NCBI RefSeq assembly: GCF_023242365.1
Contig: NZ_JALLIX010000051.1
Location: forward strand, 1-43,815
DNA length: 43,815 bases
Direction: 5' to 3'
From: Pseudomonas sp. MWU13-2100
GTDB lineage: Bacteria; Pseudomonadota; Gammaproteobacteria; Pseudomonadales; Pseudomonadaceae
The notes under the pieces are model-generated. The model made no database searches and had not been told where the DNA came from. It saw nothing but the letters and a program-made list of their open reading frames with translations. Positions 34,229 through 43,815 of this stretch are shown one piece after another. Every line of letters starts with the position of its first letter. The stretch's first letter is position 1. The position numbers and the translations under genes are program-made.

Positions 34229-34711
34229 ATGAAGCATTTCACCCCGGACGACTTTCACAACTGCCACCTCGGCTTGCTCCTGGGGCGTGCCGCGTTGCTC
34301 AAGGACCGGATCATTGACACCCATATGGTGCCGTACGGCATCACCGCCGCGCAGTTCAAGGTGCTGATCATCATGGCCCAGTTCGGCGTCGATACCCCGG
34401 CCGAGCTGTGCCGCCATCTGTCCCTGGACAGCGGTTCGATGACCCGCATGCTCGATCGCCTGGAGCAGAAAGAACTGCTCGCCCGTCGGCGCTCGGAGGG
34501 TGATCGGCGCCAGGTCCAACTGGTGCTCACGGCCCAGGGGCAGGTCCTCGCCGACCGTTTGCCGGAAATCGGTGCCGATGCGATGAACGAGCTGGCGGGA
34601 GCTGTCACCGAGCAAGAGCTGCGGACTCTGGAGAGCATCCTGAAGAAAATTTTGCTGGCGGCCGGGGACTCGATCACCCTGCTGCGGGTGGGTGAAAAAA
34701 ATGAGCAGTAA
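34229..34711 (+). CDS. MarR-family transcriptional repressor
   Basis: A 160-residue winged-helix regulator, likely dimeric. The DNA-binding domain is ITAAQFKVLIIMAQFGVDTPAELCRHLSLDSGSMTRMLDRLEQKELLARRRSEGDRRQVQLVLT, with recognition helix SGSMTRMLDRL and the beta-wing RRRSEGDRRQ (the conserved D and R are present). N- and C-terminal helices form the dimer. It heads an efflux operon and overlaps the next gene by 11 bp, so it probably senses a drug or phenolic that EmrAB exports. Palindromic operators in its promoter support autorepression. Ligand unknown. Confidence 0.95.
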   Translation: MKHFTPDDFHNCHLGLLLGRAALLKDRIIDTHMVPYGITAAQFKVLIIMAQFGVDTPAELCRHLSLDSGSMTRMLDRLEQKELLARRRSEGDRRQVQLVLTAQGQVLADRLPEIGADAMNELAGAVTEQELRTLESILKKILLAAGDSITLLRVGEKNEQ

Positions 34712-36170
34712 AACCCTGCATACCGGCTTCAGCCTGGTGTTCCTGTCGATGCTCCTGGCCGGTTGCGCCAGCTACAGCGGCCTGCACACCGAAGGCGTCA
34801 GCCTCGAGGCGAAAAACCTCAAGGCCGCACAATCCCTCAAGGGCGTGACCCTGTCACCGGCGGCCTGGCCGAAAAACGACTGGTGGAAAAGCCTCGGCGA
34901 TCCGCAACTCGATGGTCTGATCCGCGAAGCCTTGCATGACAGCCCCGATATGCAGGTCGCCAGTGCACGGGCGCACCAAGCCAGCGCAGCGGCCTATGCC
35001 GCCGATGCGGCGCGGTTGCCGACCCTTGATGCCAGCGGCAGTGTCAGCCGTTCGCGTCTGGCACGGGATCAGGACCCCAGCGGTCGCGGCGGGGTCTACG
35101 ACACCGTGCGCAAGCTCGGTGTCAGCTTCAACTACAGCTTCGACCTCTGGGGCGGCCAGCGTGACGCCTGGGAAGCCGCTCTGGGTCAGGCGCGTGCCGC
35201 CGAAGTTGACCGCCAGGCCGCGCAGTTGACCCTCGCCGCCGACGTGGCGCGGGCCTACAGCAACCTGGGGCAGGCGCATATCGTCTACGACCTGGCCAAT
35301 GATGACCTGCAGCGCACCCACAAACTGCTGGACCTGGGCAAACGCCGGCTGAGCTCCGGGATTGACAGCCACTACCAGTACCAGCAGACCGAAAGCCTGG
35401 CCGCCAGTGCCGAGGAACAGGTGATCGACGCCGGGAAAAAACTGCAAAGCGCCAAGGTCGCCCTGGCTGTACTGTTGGGCAAGGGGCCGGATCGCGGTAA
35501 TGAAATTGCCCGACCGAAGATTCTCCAGCCGAGCGCCGTGGCCTTGCCGTCGGTACTCCCGGCGGAACTGCTGGGACGGCGTCCTGACCTGGTGGCCGCA
35601 CGCTGGCGCGTCGAGGCCGCGAGCAAGGACATTGCCGCCGGCAAGACCCGCTTCTATCCCAATCTCAACCTGAGTGCCGCCGCCGGTGGTGAGTCGCTGC
35701 TGGGTGACGCCCTGTTCGGCTCCCCCAGCCGCTTCTTCAGCATTGCCCCGACCGTCTCGCTGCCGATCTTCGACGGCGGTCGACTGCGCGCCGGTCTCGA
35801 CGCCAAGGACGCCGACTACGACCTGGCGGTGGCGCAGTACAACAAGAGCCTGGTCCAGGCCCTGGGCGATGTCAGCGACACCCTCCAGCAGTTGCGCGCC
35901 CTCGGCCAGCAGATCGTGGCCCAGCAACACGCGGCGGATATCGCCCAGGACTCCTACAACACCGTGTTGCAGCGTTATGGCGCCGGCATCGGCAACTACC
36001 TGGACGTGCTCACCATCGAGCAGACCCTGTTGCAGGCCCAGCGTCAACTGGCGGACCTGAATGCCCAGCAGATCGATTTTTCCATCCAGTTGATGCAGGC
36101 CCTGGGCGGTGGTTTCCAGGCTGACAATATCGCCTCGAGCGCCCCCCGCCCCTCGGCTCAGACTTATTAA
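34701..36170 (+). CDS. NodT-family outer-membrane factor of the EmrAB system
   Basis: A 489-residue TolC-like lipoprotein with lipobox LLAGC (lipidated C22). Two OEP repeats are visible: DGLIREALHDSPDMQVASARAHQASA and LLGRRPDLVAARWRVEAASKDIAAGKTRFYPNLNLSAAAGG. The C terminus has DFSIQLMQALGGGFQ. Start chosen at the ATG that begins the signal peptide; a GTG three codons upstream is possible. It is co-transcribed with marR (overlap 11 bp) and followed 15 bp later by emrA, giving all three parts of a pump in one operon. It is not closely similar to the NodT protein at 13984 beyond family motifs. Confidence 0.94.
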   Translation: MSSKTLHTGFSLVFLSMLLAGCASYSGLHTEGVSLEAKNLKAAQSLKGVTLSPAAWPKNDWWKSLGDPQLDGLIREALHDSPDMQVASARAHQASAAAYAADAARLPTLDASGSVSRSRLARDQDPSGRGGVYDTVRKLGVSFNYSFDLWGGQRDAWEAALGQARAAEVDRQAAQLTLAADVARAYSNLGQAHIVYDLANDDLQRTHKLLDLGKRRLSSGIDSHYQYQQTESLAASAEEQVIDAGKKLQSAKVALAVLLGKGPDRGNEIARPKILQPSAVALPSVLPAELLGRRPDLVAARWRVEAASKDIAAGKTRFYPNLNLSAAAGGESLLGDALFGSPSRFFSIAPTVSLPIFDGGRLRAGLDAKDADYDLAVAQYNKSLVQALGDVSDTLQQLRALGQQIVAQQHAADIAQDSYNTVLQRYGAGIGNYLDVLTIEQTLLQAQRQLADLNAQQIDFSIQLMQALGGGFQADNIASSAPRPSAQTY

Positions 36171-36185
36171 TTCAAGGTACCTGCC

Positions 36186-37382
36186 ATGGCCACTGAAACG
36201 AACGCAACTGAAACAACCCGGGACGCTGGCAATTCCCGCAAGCGCAAGGTCATGCTGACCGGTCTTACCCTGCTGGTGATCCTGGGCGGGCTGGGGGTCT
36301 GGGGCTGGTACGAGGTCTACGGGCGCTGGAATGAAAGCACCGACGACGCCTACGTCAACGGCAACGTGGTGGAAGTCACGCCGCTGGCCACTGGCACCGT
36401 GGTCAGCATCGGTGCCGATGATGGCGACCTGGTGCACGCCGGCCAGGTGCTGGTGAACTTCGATCCGAGCGACGCCAAGATCGGCTTGCAAAGCGCCGAG
36501 GCCAACTTGGCCAAGGCTGTGCGCCAGGTCCGTGGCTTGTATAGCAATGTCGATGGCATGCGGGCCCAGGTCGCTGAACAGAAGGCGGCGGTGCAGAAGG
36601 CCCAGGAAAACTTCACCCGTCGCAAGAACCTGGCGGCCGGTGGCGCGATTTCCCAGGAAGAGCTGTCCCATGCCCGTGACGACCTGACCTCCGCCCAGAG
36701 CGCACTGAGCAACGTCCAGCATCAACTCAATAGCAGCAATGCCCTGGTGGACGACACCGTGGTGTCCAATCACCCGGATGTCAAAGCCGCGGCCGCGCAA
36801 CTGCGCCAGGCATATCTGGCCAACGCGCGGACCACCCTGATTGCGCCGGTCACCGGTTATGTCGCCAAGCGCACCGTGCAATTGGGCCAGCGGGTGCAAC
36901 CGGGTGCCGCGCTGATGGCGGTGATTCCCCTGGATCAGCTATGGATCGATGCCAACTTCAAGGAAACCCAACTGCGTGATATGCGCATCGGCCAGCCCGT
37001 GGACATCGAGGCCGACCTGTATGGCAGTTCGGTGAAATTCAGCGGCACCATCGACAGCCTCGGCGCCGGTACCGGCAGTGCCTTTGCCCTGCTGCCGGCG
37101 CAGAACGCCACCGGCAACTGGATCAAGATCGTCCAGCGGGTGCCGGTGCGCATTCACATCAATGCCGAAGAGCTGGCCAAGCACCCGCTACGGGTCGGCC
37201 TGTCGACCCAGGTCGAAGTCAATCTGCATGATCAGAGCGGTCCGGTGTTGGCCCAGCAGCCGCCACAAAAGGCTTCGTTCAGCACCGATGTGTATGGGCA
37301 GCAACTGGCCGATGCCGATGCGGAGATTACCCGCCTGATCCATGAAAACAGCGCTATCGCGACGAAAACCGTGCAACGCTGA
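36186..37382 (+). CDS. emrA: EmrA/HlyD-family membrane fusion protein
   Basis: A 398-residue periplasmic adaptor. A membrane anchor lies at ~22-42 (MLTGLTLLVILGGLGVWGWY). The family signature STDDAYVNGNVVEVTPLATGTVVSI begins the lipoyl domain, the coiled coil spans ~110-205, and the second half is NARTTLIAPVTGYVAKRTVQLGQRVQPGAALMAVIPL. WIDANFKETQLRDMRIGQPVDIEADLYG is typical of EmrA. It links the EmrB-like pump to the outer-membrane factor encoded just upstream. Confidence 0.96.
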   Translation: MATETNATETTRDAGNSRKRKVMLTGLTLLVILGGLGVWGWYEVYGRWNESTDDAYVNGNVVEVTPLATGTVVSIGADDGDLVHAGQVLVNFDPSDAKIGLQSAEANLAKAVRQVRGLYSNVDGMRAQVAEQKAAVQKAQENFTRRKNLAAGGAISQEELSHARDDLTSAQSALSNVQHQLNSSNALVDDTVVSNHPDVKAAAAQLRQAYLANARTTLIAPVTGYVAKRTVQLGQRVQPGAALMAVIPLDQLWIDANFKETQLRDMRIGQPVDIEADLYGSSVKFSGTIDSLGAGTGSAFALLPAQNATGNWIKIVQRVPVRIHINAEELAKHPLRVGLSTQVEVNLHDQSGPVLAQQPPQKASFSTDVYGQQLADADAEITRLIHENSAIATKTVQR

Positions 37383-37442
37383 GTCGCCAATCCAGCCGCG
37401 ACCCGAACGTCGCGGCACCTGCCTCGTTTCCAAGGATTCGCG

Positions 37443-38972
37443 ATGAGCTCGAACGCATCTTTCACACCGCCCAGCCTGTTGCTCAGTACCATCGGCCTGT
37501 CGCTGGCGACCTTCATGCAGGTGCTCGACACCACCATCGCCAACGTGGCCTTGCCGACCATTTCCGGCAACCTGGGGGTGAGTTCGGAGCAGGGCACCTG
37601 GGTCATCACCTCCTTTGCCGTGAGCAATGCCATTGCCTTGCCGCTGACCGGCTGGCTGAGTCGGCGCTTTGGCGAGGTGAAACTGTTTATCTGGGCGACG
37701 ATTCTCTTTGTAATGGCATCGTTCCTCTGCGGTATTTCCACCTCGATGCCTGAGCTGGTGGGCTTTCGTGTGCTGCAAGGGCTGGTCGCCGGGCCGTTGT
37801 ACCCGATGACCCAGACACTGCTGATTGCGGTCTATCCACCGGCCAAGCGCGGCATGGCCCTGGCGCTATTGGCGATGGTCACGGTGGTCGCGCCGATAGC
37901 CGGGCCGATTCTTGGCGGCTGGATCACCGACAGCTACAGCTGGCCGTGGATCTTCTTTATCAATGTGCCTATCGGCGTATTCGCGGCCATGGTGGTCCGT
38001 CAGCAACTCAAGGCCCGACCGGTGGAGATCAGTCGCCAGCCGATGGACTATGTCGGCTTGCTGACCCTGATCATTGGTGTGGGCGCCTTGCAGGTGATTC
38101 TCGACAAGGGCAATGACCTGGACTGGTTCGAGTCGAACTTCATCGTGATCGGTGCGGTCATCTCGGCGATTGCCCTGTCGGTGTTCGTGATCTGGGAAAT
38201 GACGGACAAGCATCCGGTGGTCAATCTGCGCCTGTTCGCCTACCGCAATTTCCGCATCGGCACCATTGTGCTGGTCCTTGGCTACGCCGGGTTCTTCGGT
38301 ATCAACCTGATCCTGCCGCAGTGGCTGCAGACCCAGATGGGCTACACCGCGACCTGGGCCGGGTTGGCAGTGGCGCCAATCGGGATCCTGCCGGTGTTGA
38401 TGTCGCCTTTCGTCGGTAAATATGCCAACAAGGTCGACCTGCGCTTGCTCGCCGGCCTGGCGTTCCTGGCGATCGGCCTGAGCTGCTTCATGCGCGCCGG
38501 TTTCACCAACGAGGTGGACTTCCAGCATGTCGCCATGGTGCAACTGTTCATGGGGATCGGCGTGGCGTTGTTCTTCATGCCGACCTTGAGCATCCTGATG
38601 TCGGACCTGCCGCCGAGCCAGATCGCCGATGGTGCCGGCCTGGCCACCTTCCTGCGTACGCTGGGGGGGAGCTTCGCGGCCTCGCTGACGACCTGGATCT
38701 GGATTCGCCGGGCGGACCAGCACCATGCTTACCTGAGTGAAAGCATCACTCCCTTCGACCCGGCGACCCGTGATGCCCTGGGCAATCTCGGCGGGGCGGG
38801 CAGCCGGGCTTATGCCCAGTTGGATCAGGTGCTCACCAGCCAGGCCTACATGCTCTCGACCGTGGATTACTTCACGCTGCTGGGCTGGGGTTTTATGGCC
38901 TTGATGCTGTTGGTATGGCTGGCCAAGCCGCCGTTCGCGGCGAAGGCCGGGCCGGCGGCGGCCGGGCACTGA
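37443..38972 (+). CDS. emrB: EmrB/QacA-family (DHA2) multidrug MFS transporter
   Basis: A 509-residue, 14-helix drug:H+ antiporter. Motif D1 is seen as FMQVLDTTIANVALPTI in helix 1, motif A as GWLSRRFGEVKLF, and motif C as VAPIAGPILGGWITDSYSWPWIFFINVPIGV. The length and the adjacent EmrA and outer-membrane factor make it an EmrAB-type tripartite pump expelling hydrophobic toxicants. It follows emrA by 60 bp and ends the operon; a REPIN follows. Confidence 0.96.
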   Translation: MSSNASFTPPSLLLSTIGLSLATFMQVLDTTIANVALPTISGNLGVSSEQGTWVITSFAVSNAIALPLTGWLSRRFGEVKLFIWATILFVMASFLCGISTSMPELVGFRVLQGLVAGPLYPMTQTLLIAVYPPAKRGMALALLAMVTVVAPIAGPILGGWITDSYSWPWIFFINVPIGVFAAMVVRQQLKARPVEISRQPMDYVGLLTLIIGVGALQVILDKGNDLDWFESNFIVIGAVISAIALSVFVIWEMTDKHPVVNLRLFAYRNFRIGTIVLVLGYAGFFGINLILPQWLQTQMGYTATWAGLAVAPIGILPVLMSPFVGKYANKVDLRLLAGLAFLAIGLSCFMRAGFTNEVDFQHVAMVQLFMGIGVALFFMPTLSILMSDLPPSQIADGAGLATFLRTLGGSFAASLTTWIWIRRADQHHAYLSESITPFDPATRDALGNLGGAGSRAYAQLDQVLTSQAYMLSTVDYFTLLGWGFMALMLLVWLAKPPFAAKAGPAAAGH

Positions 38973-39037
38973 CGGCTAGCTACCGATGTGGCGAGGAGTA
39001 AGCCCCAATGTCTTTCAGTTAGGGGCGAACACGATCC

Positions 39038-39113
39038 CTGTGGGAGTGGAGCTTGCCCGCGAAGCTTTTAGCGGCCTCAAGGGCCTCTTCGCGGGCAAGC
39101 ACCGTTCCCACAG
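39038..39113. repeat. REPIN downstream of emrB
   Basis: The arms 39038-39064 and 39087-39113 (27 nt) are inverted copies with three mismatches, of the same family as 31600-31693. A GCGGCCTCAAGGGCC hairpin lies at the centre. It sits between convergent emrB and lpxH, where no other terminator is apparent. Confidence 0.9.
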
Positions 39114-39193
39114 TGGTGTGGCGTTTTCAATATGCCATGCCGCTGAATGAACGGCATTGGGGGCAGGCCCCTTCGTCACACGGGATTCTGTTG

Positions 39194-39925
39194 TCAGGCT
39201 GGCGGGGTGAAATCAAACGCTGCCAGCTGGAAACCCTGCTCATCCACCTGCAAGGCCCAGCCCTGGCGATCCCAATCCCCCAGCACAATCCGTTTCGCGG
39301 CTTGCGTACCGAGCTGCAACTTGTGAATGGCCGGTCGATGGGTGTGGCCGTGGATCAGGGTTTGCACGCCATGCTGCTGCATGACCTGCACCACCTCATC
39401 CGGTGTCACATCAACAATGTCATTGGCTTTCATCCGCGTCTGCGTTCGGCTTTCACTGCGCAGTTTGCGCGCCAGCTTGTGGCGAGTGTGTAGTGGCAGG
39501 TGCCGAAGGATGAACAAGGTGATGGGGTTGCGCAGATAGCGACGCAGGCGCATATAGGCCTCGTCCCGAGTGCACAGGCTGTCGCCGTGCATCAGCAGCA
39601 CCGGCTCGTCATTCATCCGCACCACGCTCGGGTCCTTGAGCAGGGTCGCACCGGCTTCTTTGCAAAAAGCCTTGCCGAGCAGGAAGTCGCGATTGCCGTG
39701 CATCAGGAAAACCTGCGTGCCACTGTCACTCAATGCGCGCAAGGCTGCGCAGATCGAGCGTTGAAAGGGGGTCATGGCATCGTCGCCGATCCAGACTTCG
39801 AAAAAATCGCCCAGGATGTACAGTGCTTGTGCCGAACGGGCGCGTCCGGCGAGGAAATCCAGAAACGCCCGGGTGATGTCCGGGCGCTCCTCTTCCAGAT
39901 GCAAATCTGAAATCAGCAATATCAC
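39194..39925 (-). CDS. lpxH: UDP-2,3-diacylglucosamine diphosphatase LpxH
   Basis: A 243-residue peripheral membrane enzyme of lipid A synthesis, cleaving UDP-2,3-diacylglucosamine to lipid X and UMP. Calcineurin-like metal motifs are all present: SDLHL (DxH), ILGDFFEVWIGDD, MHGNRDFLLG, LMHGDSLCTRDE and HGHTHRPAIH. The 4 bp overlap with ppiB (ATGA) implies one transcript with translational coupling. Essential in most Gram-negatives. Confidence 0.97.
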   Translation of the reverse strand: MILLISDLHLEEERPDITRAFLDFLAGRARSAQALYILGDFFEVWIGDDAMTPFQRSICAALRALSDSGTQVFLMHGNRDFLLGKAFCKEAGATLLKDPSVVRMNDEPVLLMHGDSLCTRDEAYMRLRRYLRNPITLFILRHLPLHTRHKLARKLRSESRTQTRMKANDIVDVTPDEVVQVMQQHGVQTLIHGHTHRPAIHKLQLGTQAAKRIVLGDWDRQGWALQVDEQGFQLAAFDFTPPA

Positions 39926-40425
39926 TCAATGATCTCGGCTTTCTCGATGATCACGTCTTCTGCTGGTACGTCCTGGTGGCCGGCCTTCATGGTGGTGGCC
40001 ACGCCTTTGATCTTGTCGACCACTTCAGTCCCGGAAACCACTTTGGCGAATACCGCGTAGCCCCAGCCCTGGACAGTCTTGGCGCTGTGGTTCAGGAAGC
40101 TGTTGTCGGTGACATTGATGAAGAACTGCGCGGAGGCCGAATGCGGCTCCATGGTACGGGCCATGGCGACGCTGTACTTCTCGTTCGGCAGACCGTTGTC
40201 GGCTTCGTTCTGGATGCTTGGGCGCTTGTCTTTCTTTTCTTTCATGCCAGGCTCGAAACCGCCGCCCTGGATCATGAAGTTGCCGATCACACGGTGGAAA
40301 ACGGTGTTTTCGTAGTGGCCGGCGTTGACGTACTCAATGAAGTTGGCCACGGTGATCGGGGCTTTCTCGGCATTCAGTTCCAGGACGATTTCGCCGTGGT
40401 TGGTGGTCAGTTTGACTTGGGTCAT
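39922..40425 (-). CDS. ppiB: Peptidyl-prolyl cis-trans isomerase B (cyclophilin)
   Basis: A 167-residue cytoplasmic cyclophilin. Active-site blocks are VFHRVIGNFMIQGGGF with the catalytic R and F/Q, SASAQFFINVTDNSFLNH and YAVFAKVVSGTEVVDKIKG. No signal peptide, so it is PpiB rather than periplasmic PpiA. It is the first gene of a ppiB-lpxH pair, divergent from glnS, with a modest AAAGAG ribosome site. Confidence 0.97.
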   Translation of the reverse strand: MTQVKLTTNHGEIVLELNAEKAPITVANFIEYVNAGHYENTVFHRVIGNFMIQGGGFEPGMKEKKDKRPSIQNEADNGLPNEKYSVAMARTMEPHSASAQFFINVTDNSFLNHSAKTVQGWGYAVFAKVVSGTEVVDKIKGVATTMKAGHQDVPAEDVIIEKAEIIE

Positions 40426-40683
40426 CTTGGCTACTCTTTGAAGGAATTCGTGGGCTTCGGAGCGCGGGTGGCGCCCGCGGGTCCGAACCTGTCTGGCATA
40501 AAGCAGCCAGGTTGCGCAGTTTAGCGTGAGGCGCGGGAATTTCGAGGCGGTTTTTTATTCTCGGACTATTAATAGCCGCCGTTTTCGGCGCGCCACTGTC
40601 GGCTGCCTGATCGCATCGGCTATGATACCCGTTTTGATTGATCAGGCCGCCCCCGGCCGCGCATCCGCAAGCCCAAGGATCCT

Positions 40684-42381
<1,698 letters not shown>

Positions 42382-42399
42382 TTCTTTAAGGAAGCCGTT

Positions 42400-43782
42400 G
42401 TGCTAACGATCTACAACACGCTCAGCAAGAGCAAAGAAGTCTTCAAGCCCCTGGATGGCAACAAGGTGCGCATGTATGTCTGCGGGATGACCGTGTATGA
42501 CTACTGCCACCTGGGCCATGGTCGCAGCATGGTTGCCTTCGACCTGGTGACCCGCTGGTTGCGTTTCAGCGGGTACGACCTGACGTATGTGCGCAATATC
42601 ACCGACATCGACGACAAGATCATCAATCGGGCCAACGAGAACGGCGAATCGTTCGACGTGCTGACCGAGCGCATGATTGTGGCGATGCACGAGGACGAGG
42701 CGCGCCTGAATATCCTCAAGCCGGACATGGAGCCGCGGGCCACGGACCATATCCCGGGCATGCTGGCCATGATCCAGACCCTGATCGACAAGGGGTATGC
42801 CTATGCGCCGGGCAATGGCGACGTGTACTACCGCGTCGCCAAGTTCATGGGCTATGGCAAGTTGTCGCGCAAGAAAATCGAAGACCTGCGCATCGGTGCG
42901 CGAATCGAAGTCGATGAAGCCAAGCAGGATCCGCTGGATTTCGTCCTGTGGAAAGGCGCCAAGCCCGGCGAGCCGAGCTGGGCGTCACCGTGGGGCGCCG
43001 GGCGTCCTGGCTGGCACATCGAATGCTCGGTGATGTCCACCTGCTGCCTGGGCGAGACCTTCGATATCCATGGCGGCGGCAGCGACCTCGAGTTTCCGCA
43101 CCATGAAAACGAAATCGCCCAGAGCGAGGCGGCCACCGGCAAGACCTACGCCAATGCCTGGATGCATTGCGGCATGATTCGCATCAATGGCGAGAAGATG
43201 TCCAAGTCATTGAACAACTTCTTCACCATTCGCGATGTGCTGGACAAGTATCACCCGGAAGTCGTGCGTTACCTGCTGGTGTCGAGCCACTACCGCAGTG
43301 CCATCAACTATTCGGAAGGCAATCTCAAGGATGCGAAGGGCGCCCTGGAGCGTTTCTACCATGCGTTGAAGGGCCTGCCGGATGTAGCGGCGGCCGGTGG
43401 CGAGGCGTTCGTCGAGCGTTTCACTCGGGTGATGAACGACGACTTCGGTACGCCGGAAGCCTGCGCGGTGCTGTTCGAGATGGTGCGCGAGATCAACCGC
43501 CTGCGCGAGAGCGATCTCGCGGCGGCGGCCGGTCTGGCGGCACGCCTGAAAGAACTGGCCAGCGTGCTCGGTGTCCTGCAGTTGGAAGCTGATGACTTCC
43601 TGCAGGCAGGTGCCGAAGGTCGGGTCGATGCGGCTGAAGTCGAAGTGCTTATCCAGGCGCGGCTGGCAGCACGAGCGAACAAGGACTGGGCGGAATCCGA
43701 CCGTATCCGCGACCGGATCACCGCCATGGGCGTGGTGCTGGAAGACGGCAAGGGTGGGACGACCTGGCGCCTGGCGGACTGA
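42400..43782 (+). CDS. cysS: Cysteinyl-tRNA synthetase
   Basis: A 460-residue class I synthetase. Zinc ligands include C28 (MYVCGMTVYDYCHLGHGRS) and the cysteine and histidines in WHIECSVMS and FPHHENEIAQSEA. The HIGH equivalent is HLGH (37-40) and KMSKS is intact (GEKMSKSLNNFF). The C-terminal anticodon-binding helices are complete up to LEDGKGGTTWRLAD. GTG is used as start, with AAGGAAG at good spacing. It is 18 bp downstream of glnS and probably co-transcribed. Confidence 0.98.
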   Translation: MLTIYNTLSKSKEVFKPLDGNKVRMYVCGMTVYDYCHLGHGRSMVAFDLVTRWLRFSGYDLTYVRNITDIDDKIINRANENGESFDVLTERMIVAMHEDEARLNILKPDMEPRATDHIPGMLAMIQTLIDKGYAYAPGNGDVYYRVAKFMGYGKLSRKKIEDLRIGARIEVDEAKQDPLDFVLWKGAKPGEPSWASPWGAGRPGWHIECSVMSTCCLGETFDIHGGGSDLEFPHHENEIAQSEAATGKTYANAWMHCGMIRINGEKMSKSLNNFFTIRDVLDKYHPEVVRYLLVSSHYRSAINYSEGNLKDAKGALERFYHALKGLPDVAAAGGEAFVERFTRVMNDDFGTPEACAVLFEMVREINRLRESDLAAAAGLAARLKELASVLGVLQLEADDFLQAGAEGRVDAAEVEVLIQARLAARANKDWAESDRIRDRITAMGVVLEDGKGGTTWRLAD

Positions 43783-43795
43783 GCCGGGTTCCTGT

Positions 43796-43815
43796 GAAAA
43801 CAAAAAACCGCCAGT
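43796..43815 (+). terminator. Possible cysS terminator, cut by the window end
   Basis: An A-rich run followed by CCGCC lies 13 bp after the cysS stop and looks like the left flank and arm of an intrinsic terminator. The matching right arm would be outside the window. Confidence 0.35.

Overview
The window is a GC-rich gammaproteobacterial chromosome segment that reads as Pseudomonas, most likely the P. fluorescens group. Support comes from gene content (soluble transhydrogenase sthA, an N-terminally extended GAPDH next to mfd, a duplicated LolC/E permease pair flanking lolD, CopRS-cupredoxin-queF, acnB-DUF1289-Usp-miaE, lpxH-ppiB-glnS-cysS), a perfect ANR box, and REP/REPIN palindromes of the type common in P. 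fluorescens. Genes are dense, with no rRNA, tRNA, CRISPR, prophage or insertion sequence seen. Species is not determinable by reading alone.

Layout. (1) 128-6867, minus strand: mfd, a CsiV-family envelope protein and a SWIM/SNF2 helicase, apparently one operon. (2) 7234-8682: GAPDH, closed by a strong terminator. (3) 8730-15456: the most interesting accessory locus. After an AT-rich, palindrome-rich ~630 bp leader come four tightly packed genes: an HlyD-type periplasmic adaptor, a secreted predicted (alpha/alpha)6-barrel enzyme, a cellulose-synthase-like GT2 glycosyltransferase with a C-terminal PilZ domain, and a TolC/NodT-type outer-membrane lipoprotein channel. I read this as a synthase-dependent exopolysaccharide system in which a tripartite-efflux-like adaptor and channel replace BcsB/BcsC. 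(4) 15555-20784: a CitA-type citrate/H+ symporter, a chalcone-isomerase-like secreted protein, sthA, a glycerophosphodiesterase and a stand-alone PilZ protein. (5) 20879-24134: lolC-lolD-lolE lipoprotein sorting. (6) 24183-27824: copper sensing (copRS) divergent from a periplasmic cupredoxin, then queF. (7) 28048-33419: acnB, a DUF1289 protein, an ANR-controlled universal stress protein and miaE. (8) 33416-34026: a hicAB toxin-antitoxin module. (9) 34229-38972: an autoregulated MarR / outer-membrane factor / EmrA / EmrB tripartite drug-efflux operon. (10) 39194-43782: lpxH-ppiB, then glnS and cysS.

Themes. Envelope biogenesis and export recur: two independent adaptor-plus-TolC-like channel sets (one with a glycosyltransferase, one with an MFS pump), Lol, LpxH and copper handling. 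Two PilZ proteins occur; the synthase PilZ has lost the first arginine of RxxxR but keeps DxSxxG, whereas the stand-alone PilZ keeps RxxxR but has lost the first residue of DxSxxG. Regulatory signals seen directly include an ANR class II promoter for the universal stress protein, a cop box between copR and the cupredoxin, two identical palindromes in the marR promoter, and several unexplained dyads (exopolysaccharide leader, sthA leader, acnB upstream region). Functional calls rest on recognised family motifs; no database search was run.
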